This document shows positions 1-11,880 of a stretch of DNA of 64,000 bases, piece by piece (positions within the stretch are counted from its first letter, which is position 1; the number at the start of each line of letters is the position of its first letter). The notes below the pieces were generated by a model. It had not been told where the DNA came from, made no database searches, and saw nothing but the letters and a program-made list of their open reading frames with translations. The stretch comes from Azadirachta indica (lineage: Eukaryota; Streptophyta; Magnoliopsida; Sapindales; Meliaceae): positions 8,580,367 through 8,644,366 of the forward strand of contig CM040446.1 in assembly GCA_022749755.1 (NCBI GenBank), in the 5' to 3' direction. The translations under genes were made by a program, and so were the position numbers.

Positions 1-44
1 ATTCGGTATTGAGTTTCGTCACATTATTGGTGAGATTCGTGTCA
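1..44 (+). mobile_element. 3' end of an LTR-B, cut by the window edge
   Basis: The first 44 bases match the last 44 bases of the other LTR-B copies (for example those ending at 34603 and 56625): an ATTCGGT start, a GTTTCGTCA block and a terminal TCA. Satellite resumes at 45 with GCAATGATAC, so the right-hand target duplication is probably GCAAT. Whether this is a solo LTR or the end of a whole element lies outside the window. Confidence 0.85.
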
Positions 45-1035
45 GCAATGATACTCACGCGATGCTAAGTAACAAGACATGTGGCCAGTCTCGAATTGAA
101 ATAATTTTTCGAGTACGTTTCGCGTTTGACAATTTCACCCCGAAAATCGTACATTTTCAAGTTCTCTGTTTTTGAATTAACATGTACCGCAATGATCCTC
201 ACACGAAGTTGAGTAACAAGACATGTGACCCATCTCGAATTAAAATCATTTTTTGTGTACTTTTGGCGTTTGACAACTCCGGCCTCGAAAATCATATATT
301 TTTAACTTCTCTGTTTTCAAAATAAAATGTACCACAATGACACACACGTGATGCTGAGTAAGAAGATGTGCGATCTGTCTCGAATTGAAATCATTTTTCA
401 CGTACTTTTCGCATTTGACAATTCGGCCCCGAAAATCGTGCATTTTTATGTTCTCCTTTTTCAATTTAAAATGTACTACAAAGATCTTTACACAAAGTTG
501 AGTAACATGACGTGTGGCCCATCTCGAATTAAAATCGTTTTTCACGTACATTTTGCATTTAACCATTCAGCCACAAAAATTGCACATTTTTAACTTCTCT
601 ATTTTTGAAATAAAATATACCGCAATGATGCAAACATGATGTTGAATAACAAAACGTATGGCCCGTCTCGAATTAAAATCGTTTTTCACATACTTTTTGC
701 GTTTAACAACTCCATCTCTGAAAATCGTACATTTTCAACTTCTCCATTTTCGAATTAAAATGCACTACAGTGATCATCACATGAAACTGAGTAACAAGAT
801 ATGTGGCCCGTCTCAAATTGAAATCGTTCTTCAAGCACTTTTCGCGTTTGATAATTTTGGCCCCGAAAATCATACATTTTTAACTTCTCTGTTTTCAAAT
901 TAAAATGCACCACAACAATTCTCTTGCAATGCTGAGTGACAAGACGTGTAGTCTGTCTCGAATTGAAATCTTTTTTCAAGCACTTTTCATGTTTGACAAT
1001 TTTGGCCTTGAAAATTGTACATTTTCAACTTTTCT
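45..1035 (+). repeat. 145-bp satellite array, block 1 (about 7 monomers)
   Basis: Tandem monomers recur at 177, 323, 469, 611, 758 and 902 (counting from the AAATG start), giving spacings of 142-147 bp. A consensus built by eye is exactly 145 bp. It contains, in order, ATGCACCGCAATGATCC, a GATGCTGAGTAACAAGACG block, GGCCCGTCTCGAATTGAAAT, GTCCGTTTCGCGTTTGACAA, CGAAAATCGTACATTTTC and AACTTCTCCGTTTTCGAA. Monomers differ strongly from each other, many by 15-25% by eye. The orientation defined as plus here is kept for all other blocks. Short open frames crossing monomers have no support as genes: 145 is not a multiple of 3, and both strands give similar frames. Confidence 0.95.
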
Positions 1036-1901
1036 TGATACGAACCCCGAGTATATTAAACTTGAGACCCAATTTCTTTGCGCATGGAAGCAACTGCTTG
1101 GAAAGTTAAATCAGATTTACCCAAGTTCGTGACTTAATTTCAACTTGTGAGATAAAACCTTGGAACAAAATACCCTCAAAGTAATTTAGCTTTGATTGTA
1201 AGAATCTTGATTCAAGTAAGAATCTTGATTCAAGCAAGAATCAAAATAAGAGAAACACTCTCAGTTTTTATTTCATTCAAAGAGTAATAATTTTTTCATG
1301 GGAGCATGTGGCTGAATATATAAGGCTACAAGAAATAAGTAATCCTAAATGGAGTGTTTGGCCATAAGACTATACTTATTTTAATTTAAATTAAAACAAA
1401 CTAAATTTGGGCTTAATAATTAATATTAACAGCCCAAATACATAACAAACTAAATAACATATGTTTATAAATAAGACTAAGATAGATAATGGGCTTGAAC
1501 AGCAACTTAGCCCAAATGGCACATGAAATCCGAAACTTGCATCGTGATGAAGATCTAATTCAAATGACAATTAAAAGACTTGAATATGCTTGCTTAACCT
1601 TTAGACATCATTCGAATATGGCCTTGTACAGATTTGAGAAATTGAATTTCGTAGAAGCTTTAATCTTCAGGGTTTGCCTTCTTGTACTTGTGTCAATGTT
1701 ACCAAACTCTGATTATTGTCTTGAAGTCCAAGCTTGATATTTGACTCTTTCTTGCACTCCTGAATTGTTACAAGATTATCCTATAAACCTTGAATCATTC
1801 CATTCAATGCATCCTTGAATTTCTTCATTCTTGCTCTTGTAACAAGACTACTAGGCAGCTGAATTCGATCATTGCTCTTGTGTGCATCCTTATTTGCATC
1901 A
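1036..1901 (-). mobile_element. Solo LTR-A
   Basis: An 866-bp LTR begins TGATACGAACCCCGAG and ends TATTTGCATCA, which is the reverse complement of the LTR-A ends. It is flanked by TTTCT (1031-1035) and TCTCT (1902-1906), a 5-bp target duplication with one mismatch, inside the AACTTCTCT part of a satellite monomer. No internal sequence lies next to it, so this is a product of LTR-LTR recombination. The 82-codon frame at 1489-1737 is the antisense of the polyprotein tail and is not treated as a gene. Confidence 0.93.
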
Positions 1902-4900
1902 TCTCTATTTTTGAATTAAAATGCACCGTAACGATGTTTACGCGAAACTGAGTAACAAGACCTGTGACCCGTCTCGATTTAAAAACATTTTTCGAGTACT
2001 ATTTGCGTTTGACAATTCTAACCCCGAAATCGTACATTTTCAACTTCTCTATTTTTGAATTAAAATGCACTGCAATGATCCTTACACAATCCTTACACAA
2101 GGCTGAGTAACAAGACATGTGGCTTGTCTCAAATTAAAATCGTTTTTCACGTACTTTTGGCATTTGACAATTGTAACCCCGAAAATCGTACATTTTCAAC
2201 TTCACCGTTTTCTAATTAAAATGCACCACAATGATCCTCACACGAAGTTGAGTAATAAAACGTGTGGCCTGTCTCAAATTAAAATAGTTTTTATACTTTT
2301 CACGTTTGACAATGCCGGCCCTGAAAACTGCACAATCTTAACTTCTCCGTTTTCGAAATAAAATGTATCGCAATGATGCTCATGTGATGCCGAGTAACAA
2401 GACGTGTTGCCCTTCTCAAATTGAAATCTTTTTCCGACTCCGTTTCACGTTTGACAATTCCGGCCCCGAAAGTCATACATTTTTAACTTCTCCGTTTTCA
2501 AATAAAAATGTACTGTAATGATTCTCACACGAAGCTAAGTAACATGACGTATGGCCTGTCTCAAATTAAAATCATTTTTCACGTACTTTTGGCGTTTGAC
2601 AACTCTGTCTCAGAAAATCTTACATTTTCAACTTCTCCGTTTTTGAATTAAAATACAACGTAATGATTGTCATGCTAAGTTGAGTAACGAGACGTGTGGC
2701 CTGTCTCGAATTAAAATCGTTTTTTACATACTTTTCACGTTTGACAACCCCGGCCCCGAAAACTGTACAATCTTAATTTCTCCATTTTTGAAATAAAATG
2801 CACTGAAATGATGCTCATGCGATACTGAGTAACAAGACGTGTTACCTGTCTCGAATTGAAATCTTTTTCCGACTCCGTTTTAGGTTTGACAATTCCGGCC
2901 CCAAAATCGTACATTTTCAACTGTTCCGTTTTCAAATTAAAATGCACTGCAATGATCCTTATACGAAACTGAGTAACATGACGTGTGGCCCATCTCGAAT
3001 TAAAATTGTTTTTCACGTACTTTTCACTTTCGATAATTGCGGTCTCGAAAATCGTACATTTTCAACTTCTCTGTTTTGTAAATAAAATGCATCACAAGGA
3101 TGCTCACTCAATGCTGAGTAACAAGACTTGTGGCCCGTCTCGAATTGAAATTGTTTTTCAAACACTTTTCGCGTTTGACAATTTTAGCCTCAAAAATCGT
3201 ACATTTTCAAGTTCTCTGTTTTTGAATTAAAATGCACAGCAATGATGCTCACACGAAGCTAAGTAACAAGATGTGTGGCCCATCTCTAATTAAAATCGTT
3301 TTTCACGTACTTTTGGTGTTTGACAAATACGGTCCTGAAAATCGCACATATTTAACTTCTCCGTTTTTAAAATAAGAGGCACTGCAATGATGCCCACGTG
3401 ATGCTGAGTAACAAAATGTGTTGCCCGTCTTCAATTGAAATCATTTTCCGACTCCGTTTTGCGTTAGACAATTCCAGCCTCGAAAATCGTACGTTTTCAA
3501 GTTTTTTTGTTTTCAAAATAAAATGCATCGTAACTATCCTCATATATAGTTGAGTAACAAGAAGTGTGGCCCGTCTCAAAGTGAAATCATTATTCACGTA
3601 CCTTTTGCGTTTGACAACTCCGACCCCGAAAATCGCACAAATGCAGGTTCTCCTTTTTTGAATTAAAATGCACCACAATAGTTGTCACACGATGCTGAGT
3701 AACAAGTTGCCCGTCTCAAATTAAAATCGTTTTCCGAGCAATTTTCACGTTTGACAATTCCGACCCCGATAGTCGTACGGTTTCAACTTCTCCATTTTCG
3801 AATTAAAATGTACTGCAATGATTCTTATGCGATGTTGAATAACAAGAAGTATTGCCTATCCTGAAATGAAATCTTTTTCAAATTCCGTTTCGCGTTTGAC
3901 AACTTTGGCCTCGAAAATCGTACATTTTCAAGTTCTTCGTTTTCGAATTAAATGCACCGCAATAATCCTCACACGAAGCTGAGTAGTAAGACGTGTGACC
4001 CATCTCGAATTAAAATCATTTCTCACGTACTTTTCGCGTCCAACAATTTTGGCCCCGAAAATCAAACATTCTCAACTTCTTCTTTTTGTTAATAAAATGT
4101 ACCGCAATGATGCTCATACAATGCTGAGTAATAAGACCTATGGCCTATCTTGAATTGAAATCGTTTTTAGAGCTCTTTTCGTGTTTGACAATTCTGTCCC
4201 TGAAATTGTACATTCTCAACTTATCCGTTTTTGAATTAAAATGCACCGCAACGATTCTCATGCGATGCTGAGTAACAAGACGTATTACTCTTCTTGAATT
4301 GAAATCTTTTTCCAACTCCGTTTCGCGTTTGACAATTTCAGCCCCGATAATCGTACATTTTCAACATCTTCGTTTTTGAATTAAAATGCATTATAATGAT
4401 CCTCACACAAAGTTGAATAACAATATGTGTGGCCCGTCTCGAATTAAAATCTTTTTTCGCGTACTTTTCACGTCCGAAAATTCCAGCCTTGAAAATTGCA
4501 CATTCTCAACTTCTCATGCAATGTTGAGTGACAAGATATATGACCCGTTTTGAATTAAAATCATTTTTCGCGTACTTTTGGGATTTGACAACTTCAGCCC
4601 TGAAAATCTTACATTCTTAACTTCTCCGTTTTCAAAATAAAATACACCATAACAATGCACACGCGATGCTGAGTAACAAGAAGTGTGGCCCGTGTCGAGT
4701 TAAAATCATTTTTCGCGTACTTTTTGCTTTTGACAACTCCGGCCGCAAAAATCGCACATTTTTAACTTCTCCATTTTTGAAATAAAATATATCACAATGA
4801 TACTCACGCAATATTGAGTAACAAAATGTGTGGCCAGTCTCGAATTGAAATTGTTTTTCGATTATTTTTCACGGTTGACAATTCCAGCTCCGAAAATCAT

Positions 4901-5305
4901 ACATTTCCAAATTCTACGTTTCGAATTAAAATGCACCACAATGATCATCACGCGATGCTGAGTAGGAAGACCTATTGCCCGTCTCGAAATGAAATCATTT
5001 TTCTAGTCCGTTTTGCGTCTGACAATTCCGGCCCCAAAAAGTCGTACATTTTCAAGTTCTCTGATTTCAAATTAAAATGTACTACAATCATCCTCACGCG
5101 GCTTTGAATAACAAAACGTGTGGCCCGTCTTAAATTAAAATTGTTTTTTGTGCACTTGTGGCGTTTGACAATTCCAACCCAGGAAATCGTATATTTTCAA
5201 CTTCTCCGTTTTTGAATTGAAATACACCGTAATGATTCTTACATGATGCTGAGTAACAAGACGCATTGCTCATCTTGAATTAAAATCATTTTGCGAGTCC
5301 GTTTC
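1902..5305 (+). repeat. 145-bp satellite, block 2 (about 23 monomers)
   Basis: Uninterrupted head-to-tail monomers. Two subtypes are visible and often alternate. One has GAAGCTGAG with AATTAAAATCG and a CACGTACTTTTGGCG segment. The other has GATGCTGAG with AATTGAAATC, TGTTGCCC and a GACTCCGTTTCGCG segment. A shortened monomer lies near 4500-4530, where AACTTCTC joins directly to a CATGCAATG segment. No gene or mobile element is seen in the block. Confidence 0.93.
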
Positions 5306-6152
5306 TGATGCAAATACGGATACACATAAAAGCAATGATCCAATTCAGCTATCTAGTAGTCCCGTTAGAAGAGCAAGAATGAAGAAATTCAAGGATGCAT
5401 TGAATAGGATGATTCAAGGCTTGTGGAATGATCTTGCAACAACTCAAGAGTACAAAAAAGAGTCAAATATCAAACTTGGACTTCAAGAAAATAATCAGAG
5501 CTTGGTAACATTGACAGAAGTGCAAGAAGGCAAAACTTGAAAGATTAAAGCTCCTATAGAATTCGAATTCTCAAATCTGTATAAGGCCATATTCAAATGA
5601 TGTCTCAAGGCTAAGCAAGCATGTTCAAGTCTTTTATTTACAATTCGAATCAGATCTTCATCATGATGAAAGTTTCAGATTCCATGCACCATTTTGGCTA
5701 AGTTGCTGCTCAAGCTCATTATCTATATTAGTATTATTTATAAACATATATTATTTAGTTTGTTATGTATTTGGGCTGTTAATGTTAATTATTAAGCCCA
5801 AATTCAGTTTGTTTTAATTTAAATTAAAATAAGTATAGTCTTGTGGCCAAACACTCCATTTAGGATTACTTATTTCTTGTACCCTTATATATTCAGCCAC
5901 ATGCTCGCATGGAAAAATTATTACTTTTTGAATGAAATAAAATTGAGAGTGTTTCTCTTATTTTGATTCTCGCTTGAATTAAAATTCTTACAATCAAAGC
6001 TAATTACTTTGAGGTTATTTTATTCTAAAGTTTTATTTTACAAGTTGAAATTGGGTTGCAAACTTGGGTAAATCTGATTTAACTTTCCAAGAGATTGCTT
6101 CCATGCGTAAAGATATTGAGTCTCAAGTTTAATATACTCGAGGTTCGTATCA
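5306..6152 (+). mobile_element. Solo LTR-A
   Basis: An 847-bp LTR starts TGATGCAAATACGGAT and ends GGTTCGTATCA. It is flanked by GTTTC (5301-5305) and GCTTC (6153-6157), a target duplication with one mismatch in the CCGTTTCGCG segment of the satellite. Its first ~230 bp still resemble the coding tail of the family-A polyprotein (a VRRARMKKFKDALN-like stretch), as expected if the pol frame ends inside the 3' LTR. Confidence 0.94.
5885..5893 (+). promoter_or_regulatory. Probable TATA box of LTR-A
   Basis: TTATATATT lies about 580 bp into the LTR, just before a CAGCCACATGCTCGCATGG segment that is conserved in all LTR-A copies (for example 20173-20200 and the reverse-strand copies near 1300 and 35180). 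Position and conservation fit the U3 core promoter. The transcription start is not mapped. Confidence 0.55.
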
Positions 6153-7285
6153 GCTTCACTTTTGACAATTCCGGCACCGAAAATCGTACATTTTCAATAT
6201 CTCTGCTTTTCAAAATAAAATGCAATACAATGCTCCTCATATGATACTGAGTAACAAGACGTGTGGCCCGTCTCGAATTAAAATTGTTTTTCACATACTT
6301 TTCGCGTTTGACAATTCTTAGCCCCAAAAATTGTACATTTTCAACTTCTCCGCTTTTGAAGTAAAATGCATCAAAACGATTCTCACAAGATCTGAGTAAC
6401 AAAACATGTTTCGCGTCTCCAATTGAAATCGTTTTCCGACTCCGTTTCGCATTTGAAAACTTCGGCCCCCAAAATCGTATATTTTCAACTTTTCTATTTT
6501 CGAATTAAAATGCACTGCAATGATCCTCACACGAAGCTGAGTAACAAGACATGTATTCTGTCTCGAATTAAAATCGTTTTTTGCATACTTTTGTCGTTTG
6601 ACAACTCCGTCCTCGAAAATTGCACATCTTCTACTTCTCCGTTTTTGAAGCAAAATGCACCGCAATGATCCTCACGAGACACTGAATAAGAATACCTGTA
6701 GCCTGTCTTGAATTAAAATCGTTTTTCGAACACTTCGTGTTTGACAATTCTGGTGTTGAAAATCGTACATTCTCAACTTCTTCGTTTTTGAATTAAAATG
6801 GATCGCAATAATTCTCACGTTATATTGACTAACAAGACATGTTGTCCGTCTCAAATTGAAATCATTTTCAGATTCAGTTTTGCATTTGACAATTCTGGCC
6901 CGAAAATCGTACATTTTCAAGTTTTCGGTTTTCTAATTAAAATCCGCCTTAATGATCCTCAACCGAAGTTGATTAATAAAACTTGTGACCCGTCTCAATT
7001 TGAAATCATTCTCTGAATCTGTTTCGTATTTAACAATTTCAGCCCCGAAAATTGCACATTTTCAACTTCTTTATTTTTGAAGTAAAATGCACCTCAATGA
7101 TCCGCACGGAATGCTGAGTAGCAGGACGTGTAGTCCGTCTCAAATTGATATCATTTTTTGAATCCGTTTCAGCATTTAAGAATTTTGACCCCGAAAATCG
7201 TACATTTTTAAGTTTTCTGTTTTCGAATTAAAATGCACCGCAATGATCCTCACACGATGCTAAGTAACAAGATATGTGACCCATC
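6153..7285 (+). repeat. 145-bp satellite, block 3 (about 8 monomers)
   Basis: The same head-to-tail satellite continues from the interrupted monomer at 5305. It ends at CCATC (7281-7285), the left target duplication of the split solo LTR-B. No other feature is seen. Confidence 0.93.
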
Positions 7286-7396
7286 TCGAACCTCACCAAT
7301 AATGTGACGAAACTCAACACCGAATGTAGTAACAAAGTTCAAGATTTTTCAAGACACAAGTTTATTGAGTCTTGACCCGATACCTATGTAGATAAG
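7286..7396 (-). mobile_element. Solo LTR-B, left part (split by the Athila-like element)
   Basis: The sequence from CGAACCTCACCAATAATGTG to GATAAG is the reverse complement of the last ~110 bp of LTR-B, with the outermost ~5 bases (TGATA) missing. The rest of the same LTR is at 17520-18202. Outer flanks CCATC (7281-7285) and CTATC (18203-18207) are its target duplication with one mismatch. The LTR was therefore in the satellite before the Athila-like element landed in it. Confidence 0.9.
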
Positions 7397-8781
7397 TGAT
7401 GTGCAAATTTTAAATGCTCTCAAGTGCACAAATCATTAATAACTAACGATAAGTCCATTCGAGGTTGATCTCTCGCGGAATTGTAATGGTTTAAATCCTT
7501 ATTGTTTCCTGTTAATTACTAATTTAAGCAAACGTAAAATCATAAATACTCTAATGCAATCAAATGACAATTTCAAATTATTTCAATTGAAGTGATTAAA
7601 TAGATAAATTACAAGAACTTAAAATCTATAAAATTCTGTTGAATTCAATTAAATTAGATGGGGTTTGACTAGTTATCTAATCTGATATTGAAATATAAGG
7701 TGAATTAAACAACCATTATGTATTTTAGATTATTGGTTTTTCCACTAAAGCTAGAGAATTCCAATGATCATGATAATTCTCACTTACAATTAATCAAATA
7801 TATCTTTGATATGAGACTTCTATTTAATTAATTGTATTATTACAAGAAAATCATTTAACCATTTAAATCAAACCAACTCAATAAATTCAATTTAAATACT
7901 TGTTCAAAAGTGCTTAATTTAAGGTAAGATGATGTTTCAACATCTTAATTCTTAAATTAATTTCAATCACAAATAATAGATAGAAAATCCACAACAAATA
8001 ATCAAAATTATATAGATCAATGAACAAGAAATAATCTCAACCTTCTAATTAATCATATTTCACAAAATATTCAGTACTATTTCAATAGCAAAGCCAAACT
8101 CCCAAAATATGTTTACACTTCCATTCTTAAATTCAAATAAATGAATCCAATTACAAAAGTTCTAAACATATTTGAAAAATAAACAAACTGAAAAAAAGCT
8201 TCCCTTTTTCTTTTTTTGAAGATTCACCACCAAATTATTGAAGAAGATGATAATTTTGCCCAGCAAGAATGTCCTCTTCAATACAGCAATCCTCCCCCTT
8301 CAATGGAAAACTCACTCTTTAGAAAACCCTCTTATTCATCAAATTCTTCCGTAATTCGTTCTCAGCACAACAACCTCTCCAACAGTCATCCCTCTTACTT
8401 ATTTTGTCAACAACTTATTCAAAATTCACTCCCACATGTCAAGGAAAGTCTGTCTCCCCAATTGTCTTCTTTCCAGCTGGAGTTTTGACCCTTAAAACTT
8501 CAATATTTGCTTTCTTTTTAAAATGTAGAGTTGTAAATCATTATATTTAGTTTTCAAATTATTTTGTATCACCTAAATACGAGTATTAAGGACAAAGTTA
8601 TGATAAAAAATATGAGCTATGTTAAGCAAATACGGCCTTCCAGCATCTTGGGTTTGTTTTTGGGCTTTCTATAAAATTCCTACAAATAATAAAAAGAAGC
8701 TCAAAGTAATAAAATTTTAAAATAAAATACATGAATAAAGGATATAAACATAACAAAATACTAGGACAAAAATTTATTATG
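7397..8781 (-). repeat. 3' LTR of the Athila-like element
   Basis: A copy of the 16126-17519 LTR. Both share a TGCAAATTTTAAATGCTC outer end and AACTAACGATAAGT nearby. The two LTRs look about 93-95% identical by eye. The inner end is degenerate: the expected TGATAAATCAAT on the minus strand reads CATAATAAAT, so the boundary with the polypurine tract is good to a few bases. The plus-strand frame at 8216-8488 lies inside this LTR and is not supported as a gene. Confidence 0.9.
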
Positions 8782-8797
8782 AAATTCCCCCAAACCT
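8782..8797 (-). promoter_or_regulatory. Polypurine tract of the Athila-like element
   Basis: Read on the minus strand this is AGGTTTGGGGGAATTT directly before the 3' LTR. It follows a CTCGAGGACCAGCAAAG segment, the type of sequence found before the 3' LTR in Athila-like elements. This is the plus-strand primer in reverse transcription. Confidence 0.75.
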
Positions 8798-10584
8798 AAA
8801 CTTTGCTGGTCCTCGAGCAAAAGTAAAATAAAAATAAAAATAAAAGACTCAACATACATGTAAAAATTCCTTCCTAGAGATGATTCCTCAAAATGTTAAT
8901 GGCTTCAAAAGAATGCAACAAGATATAAGGTTAATCAATGACTTATTTAATTGCCAACAATTTTTTTTCAAAAGTTATCCTCATGTGTAGTGTGTGATAG
9001 TCATAGATCAATTATCATCCTTCACATTATCAAAATATAGCATGCATTGATGTTGCAACTCTAAACTTCACAAAGGTGGTCACTCTTAAAAAAATGCATT
9101 CGAAATTTGGGTTATCACTAAACCGTATGTGAGACAAGCATCAAGCTTAGATTTTTAATGGAAAACAAAGCTCACATACAAAATAAAGAATACGCTATTT
9201 CTGATGTAATGATGCTGATCTCATGAACGGAATGCTAACAACTTGATTTTTCTGACAATGAATGCAGACTAATCATATGATACACAAGATCAACATAGGA
9301 CTTTTCTTTTTTAGGTTGCAATGAGGCTATTGGGTAAGATGAGGATAAAGATTGGTGGATAAAAGATAAAACAAAGCCATAAGAACTCAATAATATGGCA
9401 CCTATCATCAAATTCTCATTCTTCAGTGTTCTTTCATATTCTGCAACCACTCATTTACATTCACCTCTTTGTTCATTTTCCCTTTTTTTTTTAATCTCAA
9501 ATTTCATTTTGCAGCCCCATCTTTTTTTTTTTAACTGCACTTTCATAATCAACCTTAGCATTTCTCCCCCTTTTTTTTGGTAGTGCAACACATTGATAAA
9601 ACATTATAACACCAAGCACTACTTCAAGAAATAACAACCCCCAAACCTATTACAAGGCACATATCCAATTAACTCATTTATGGCTCAAATAATAGAATAA
9701 AGATAAGAATATTGGATACTTGGCTATTGGGTTTGATTGTGATTGGTTTTAAGAAAGAAAAAGAACATATTGGGCTCAAAATGGTTACTAAAGAAGAATA
9801 TATATTAGGTAGGCAAGAAAGGCGCAAACGATTCAAATAAGACCTAAAATCACTTCTCATGTATTATACAATCAGTATTACAATCAAAGTAAGAATAATC
9901 AAGATAATTAACCAAAATAAAGTATAATGAGATCATTTGAAAGAAAAGATGACAAGAAAATATAGAGTAGTGATAAACACTCAGAATAGAAGCTCCAAGG
10001 CTCAAAATCTCACAATTAGGGTTTTATGAGTCTACAGTATCTTGCATATTATCCTCTAATCATGTGATTTCATCAAATCAATATTCAAATCGATCATGGC
10101 ATAAAGTGCATATGTAGTAAAAGAATAAACAATGAAACGTGGTTCCCAAAAAAAAAATAATAATAATAATAAAATCATGATTTCCCTTAATACCTCATCA
10201 ATTCTAATTAGTCATGTACAAATTGTATACTAGTCTCATATGAAGGAATCATCATAAAAATTTAAAACAAAGAAAAAAAAATTGAAATTTTTTTTTAAAA
10301 TATATATTTTTTAAATTTTTAGTTTTTATGACTGCATAGTTCAAAACAAATACAAATATTAAAGCACACTTAAAATCTTTCAAACACACTAAAACCCCAC
10401 CCCCAAACCTATATTAAACATTATCCTCAATGTTTAAAATATAGTTTAAGTTAGAAAAGCATTAAAAAAAAAAGACAAGTAAAAAAAAATTAAACAAAAA
10501 AAAAGGATAAGATACTACCAAACATGAATGGGTTGCCTCCCACCAAGCGCTTTCTTTAACGTCTTAGCGAGACGTGGCCTTTTC
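8798..10584 (-). other. Non-coding 3' region of the Athila-like element
   Basis: About 1.8 kb between the integrase stop and the polypurine tract, AT-rich with A and T runs and a short (TAA)n run near 10160. It holds no long open frame on either strand. In some Athila elements an env-like gene sits here, but I find no membrane-type or env-like frame. Next to integrase (10530-10580, minus strand) is a GCGCTTGGTGGGAGGCAACC segment familiar from the same place in Athila elements. The region contains two extra polypurine-like motifs (9637-9648 and 10399-10410, as TTTGGGGGT on the minus strand). Confidence 0.7.
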
Positions 10585-11880
10585 TTATTGAGGGTTGAAC
10601 AGTTCAATGCATTCAGCCTCTCTCTTGTTCTGGACTCCTTCTAAATAAGGCTTCACACAATGTCCATTTACTTTAAATGTTGTTTTAGTCTTTGGATTTA
10701 ACAATTCTACTGCTCCATGAGGAAAGACTTGGACTATTGGAAACGGTCCACACCATTTTGACTTCAACTTTCCTAAAAATATTTTAAGACAAGAGTTAAA
10801 CAAAAGAACATTCATTCCAGGATAAAAAGATTTATAAATTAGCCTTTTGTCATGACAACGCTTAGTGCGTTCTTTGTAAATTTTTGCATTCTCATAGGCT
10901 TCATCCCGAATCTTTTCTAACTCATTAAGTTGAAATAAACGCTTCTCTCCTGCCATTTTCATGTCCATGTCCAGCTCCTTAATTGCCCAATATGCATTGT
11001 GCTCAAGCTCTACGGGTAGGTGGCATGCCTTTCCAAAAATCAACCGATATGGGCTCAGGCCAATAAGTGTCTTGTATGCTGTGCGATATGCCCACAATGC
11101 ATCATTCAACTTAGCCGCCCAATTTTTTCTTGAAGGTCGTACTGTCCTTTCCAAAATTCCCTTAATTTGGCGATTGCTAACCTCAACATGGCCCGAAGTT
11201 TGTGAATGGTATGGAGTTGCCACCTTATGTGTAATGTTCTACTTCTTCAATAACCCGTCAAAGAGTTTGTTACAAAAATGACTTCCTCCATTACTAATTA
11301 TGGCCCTTGGTGTCCCAAACCTGCTAAATATCACATCTTTCAAAAATTTCACAACACAATTAGCATCATTAGTTCAGGTTGGTATAGGTTCAACCCACTT
11401 GAACACATAATCAACTGCAACTAATATGTATTGAAAACCAAATGAAGATGGAAAAGGTCCTATGAAATCAATCCCCCATACATCAAAAAGCTCAACAACA
11501 AGATTGTTTGCTAAAGGCATCTCATTTCTCTTGCTAATGCTACCGCTCCTTTGACATTTATCACAACGCAAATAAAAATTATGAGCATCTTTGAAGAGAG
11601 TTGGCTAATAAAAATCAGATTGCAATACCTTAAGGGCTGTTTTCTTACCACTGAAATGACCTCCACAATAAAGCTCATGGCAAAAGGTTAGAATACTCTT
11701 GTGTTCATCTTCAAGCGCACATCAACGAATGATCTGATCTTGACAAAGCTTAAACAAATATGGCTCATCCCAAAAATAATGCTTGCAAGAAAATAAAAAT
11801 CTCTTCTTTTCCTGAAAAGTGAGGTTAGGCTGCAACACACCACAAGCAATTTAATTGACAATATCAGCATACCATGGTTC
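10585..11880 (-). pseudogene. Athila-like integrase, degenerate
   Basis: Integrase inserts the cDNA copy into the genome. Read on the minus strand, the zinc-binding segment shows an ELYCGGHFSGKKTALK stretch followed by CDKCQRSG (about 11500-11680). The catalytic core has GIDFIGPFP (first Asp). The second catalytic position reads ISNGGSHFCN, where family members have ISDGG, so this Asp is replaced by Asn. The Glu is kept in [12 protein letters not shown]. The best frame (10585-11223, 212 codons) covers the core end and C-terminal domain down to VKPYLEGV. Stops break the core near 11373 and 11245, and a stop sits in the zinc finger where a Trp codon is expected. It cannot give an active protein. 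Confidence 0.88.

Noticed and set aside
45..1035. CENP-B-box-like motif in the satellite
   Set aside because: No segment of the consensus monomer matches the 17-bp CENP-B box beyond a few bases, and plants are not known to use it.
45..7285. CRISPR-like regular repeats
   Set aside because: The repeat unit is 145 bp with no unique spacers, and monomers abut each other; this is a eukaryotic tandem satellite.
8216..8488. 90-codon plus-strand frame with a copy at 32269-32463
   Set aside because: It lies inside LTR-C; the other two copies carry frame-breaking differences, so it is a chance frame in the LTR.
8798..10584. Env-like gene in the Athila-like element
   Set aside because: Some relatives have one at this place, but I see only frames of 60-71 codons with no signal peptide, transmembrane segment or similarity that I can defend.
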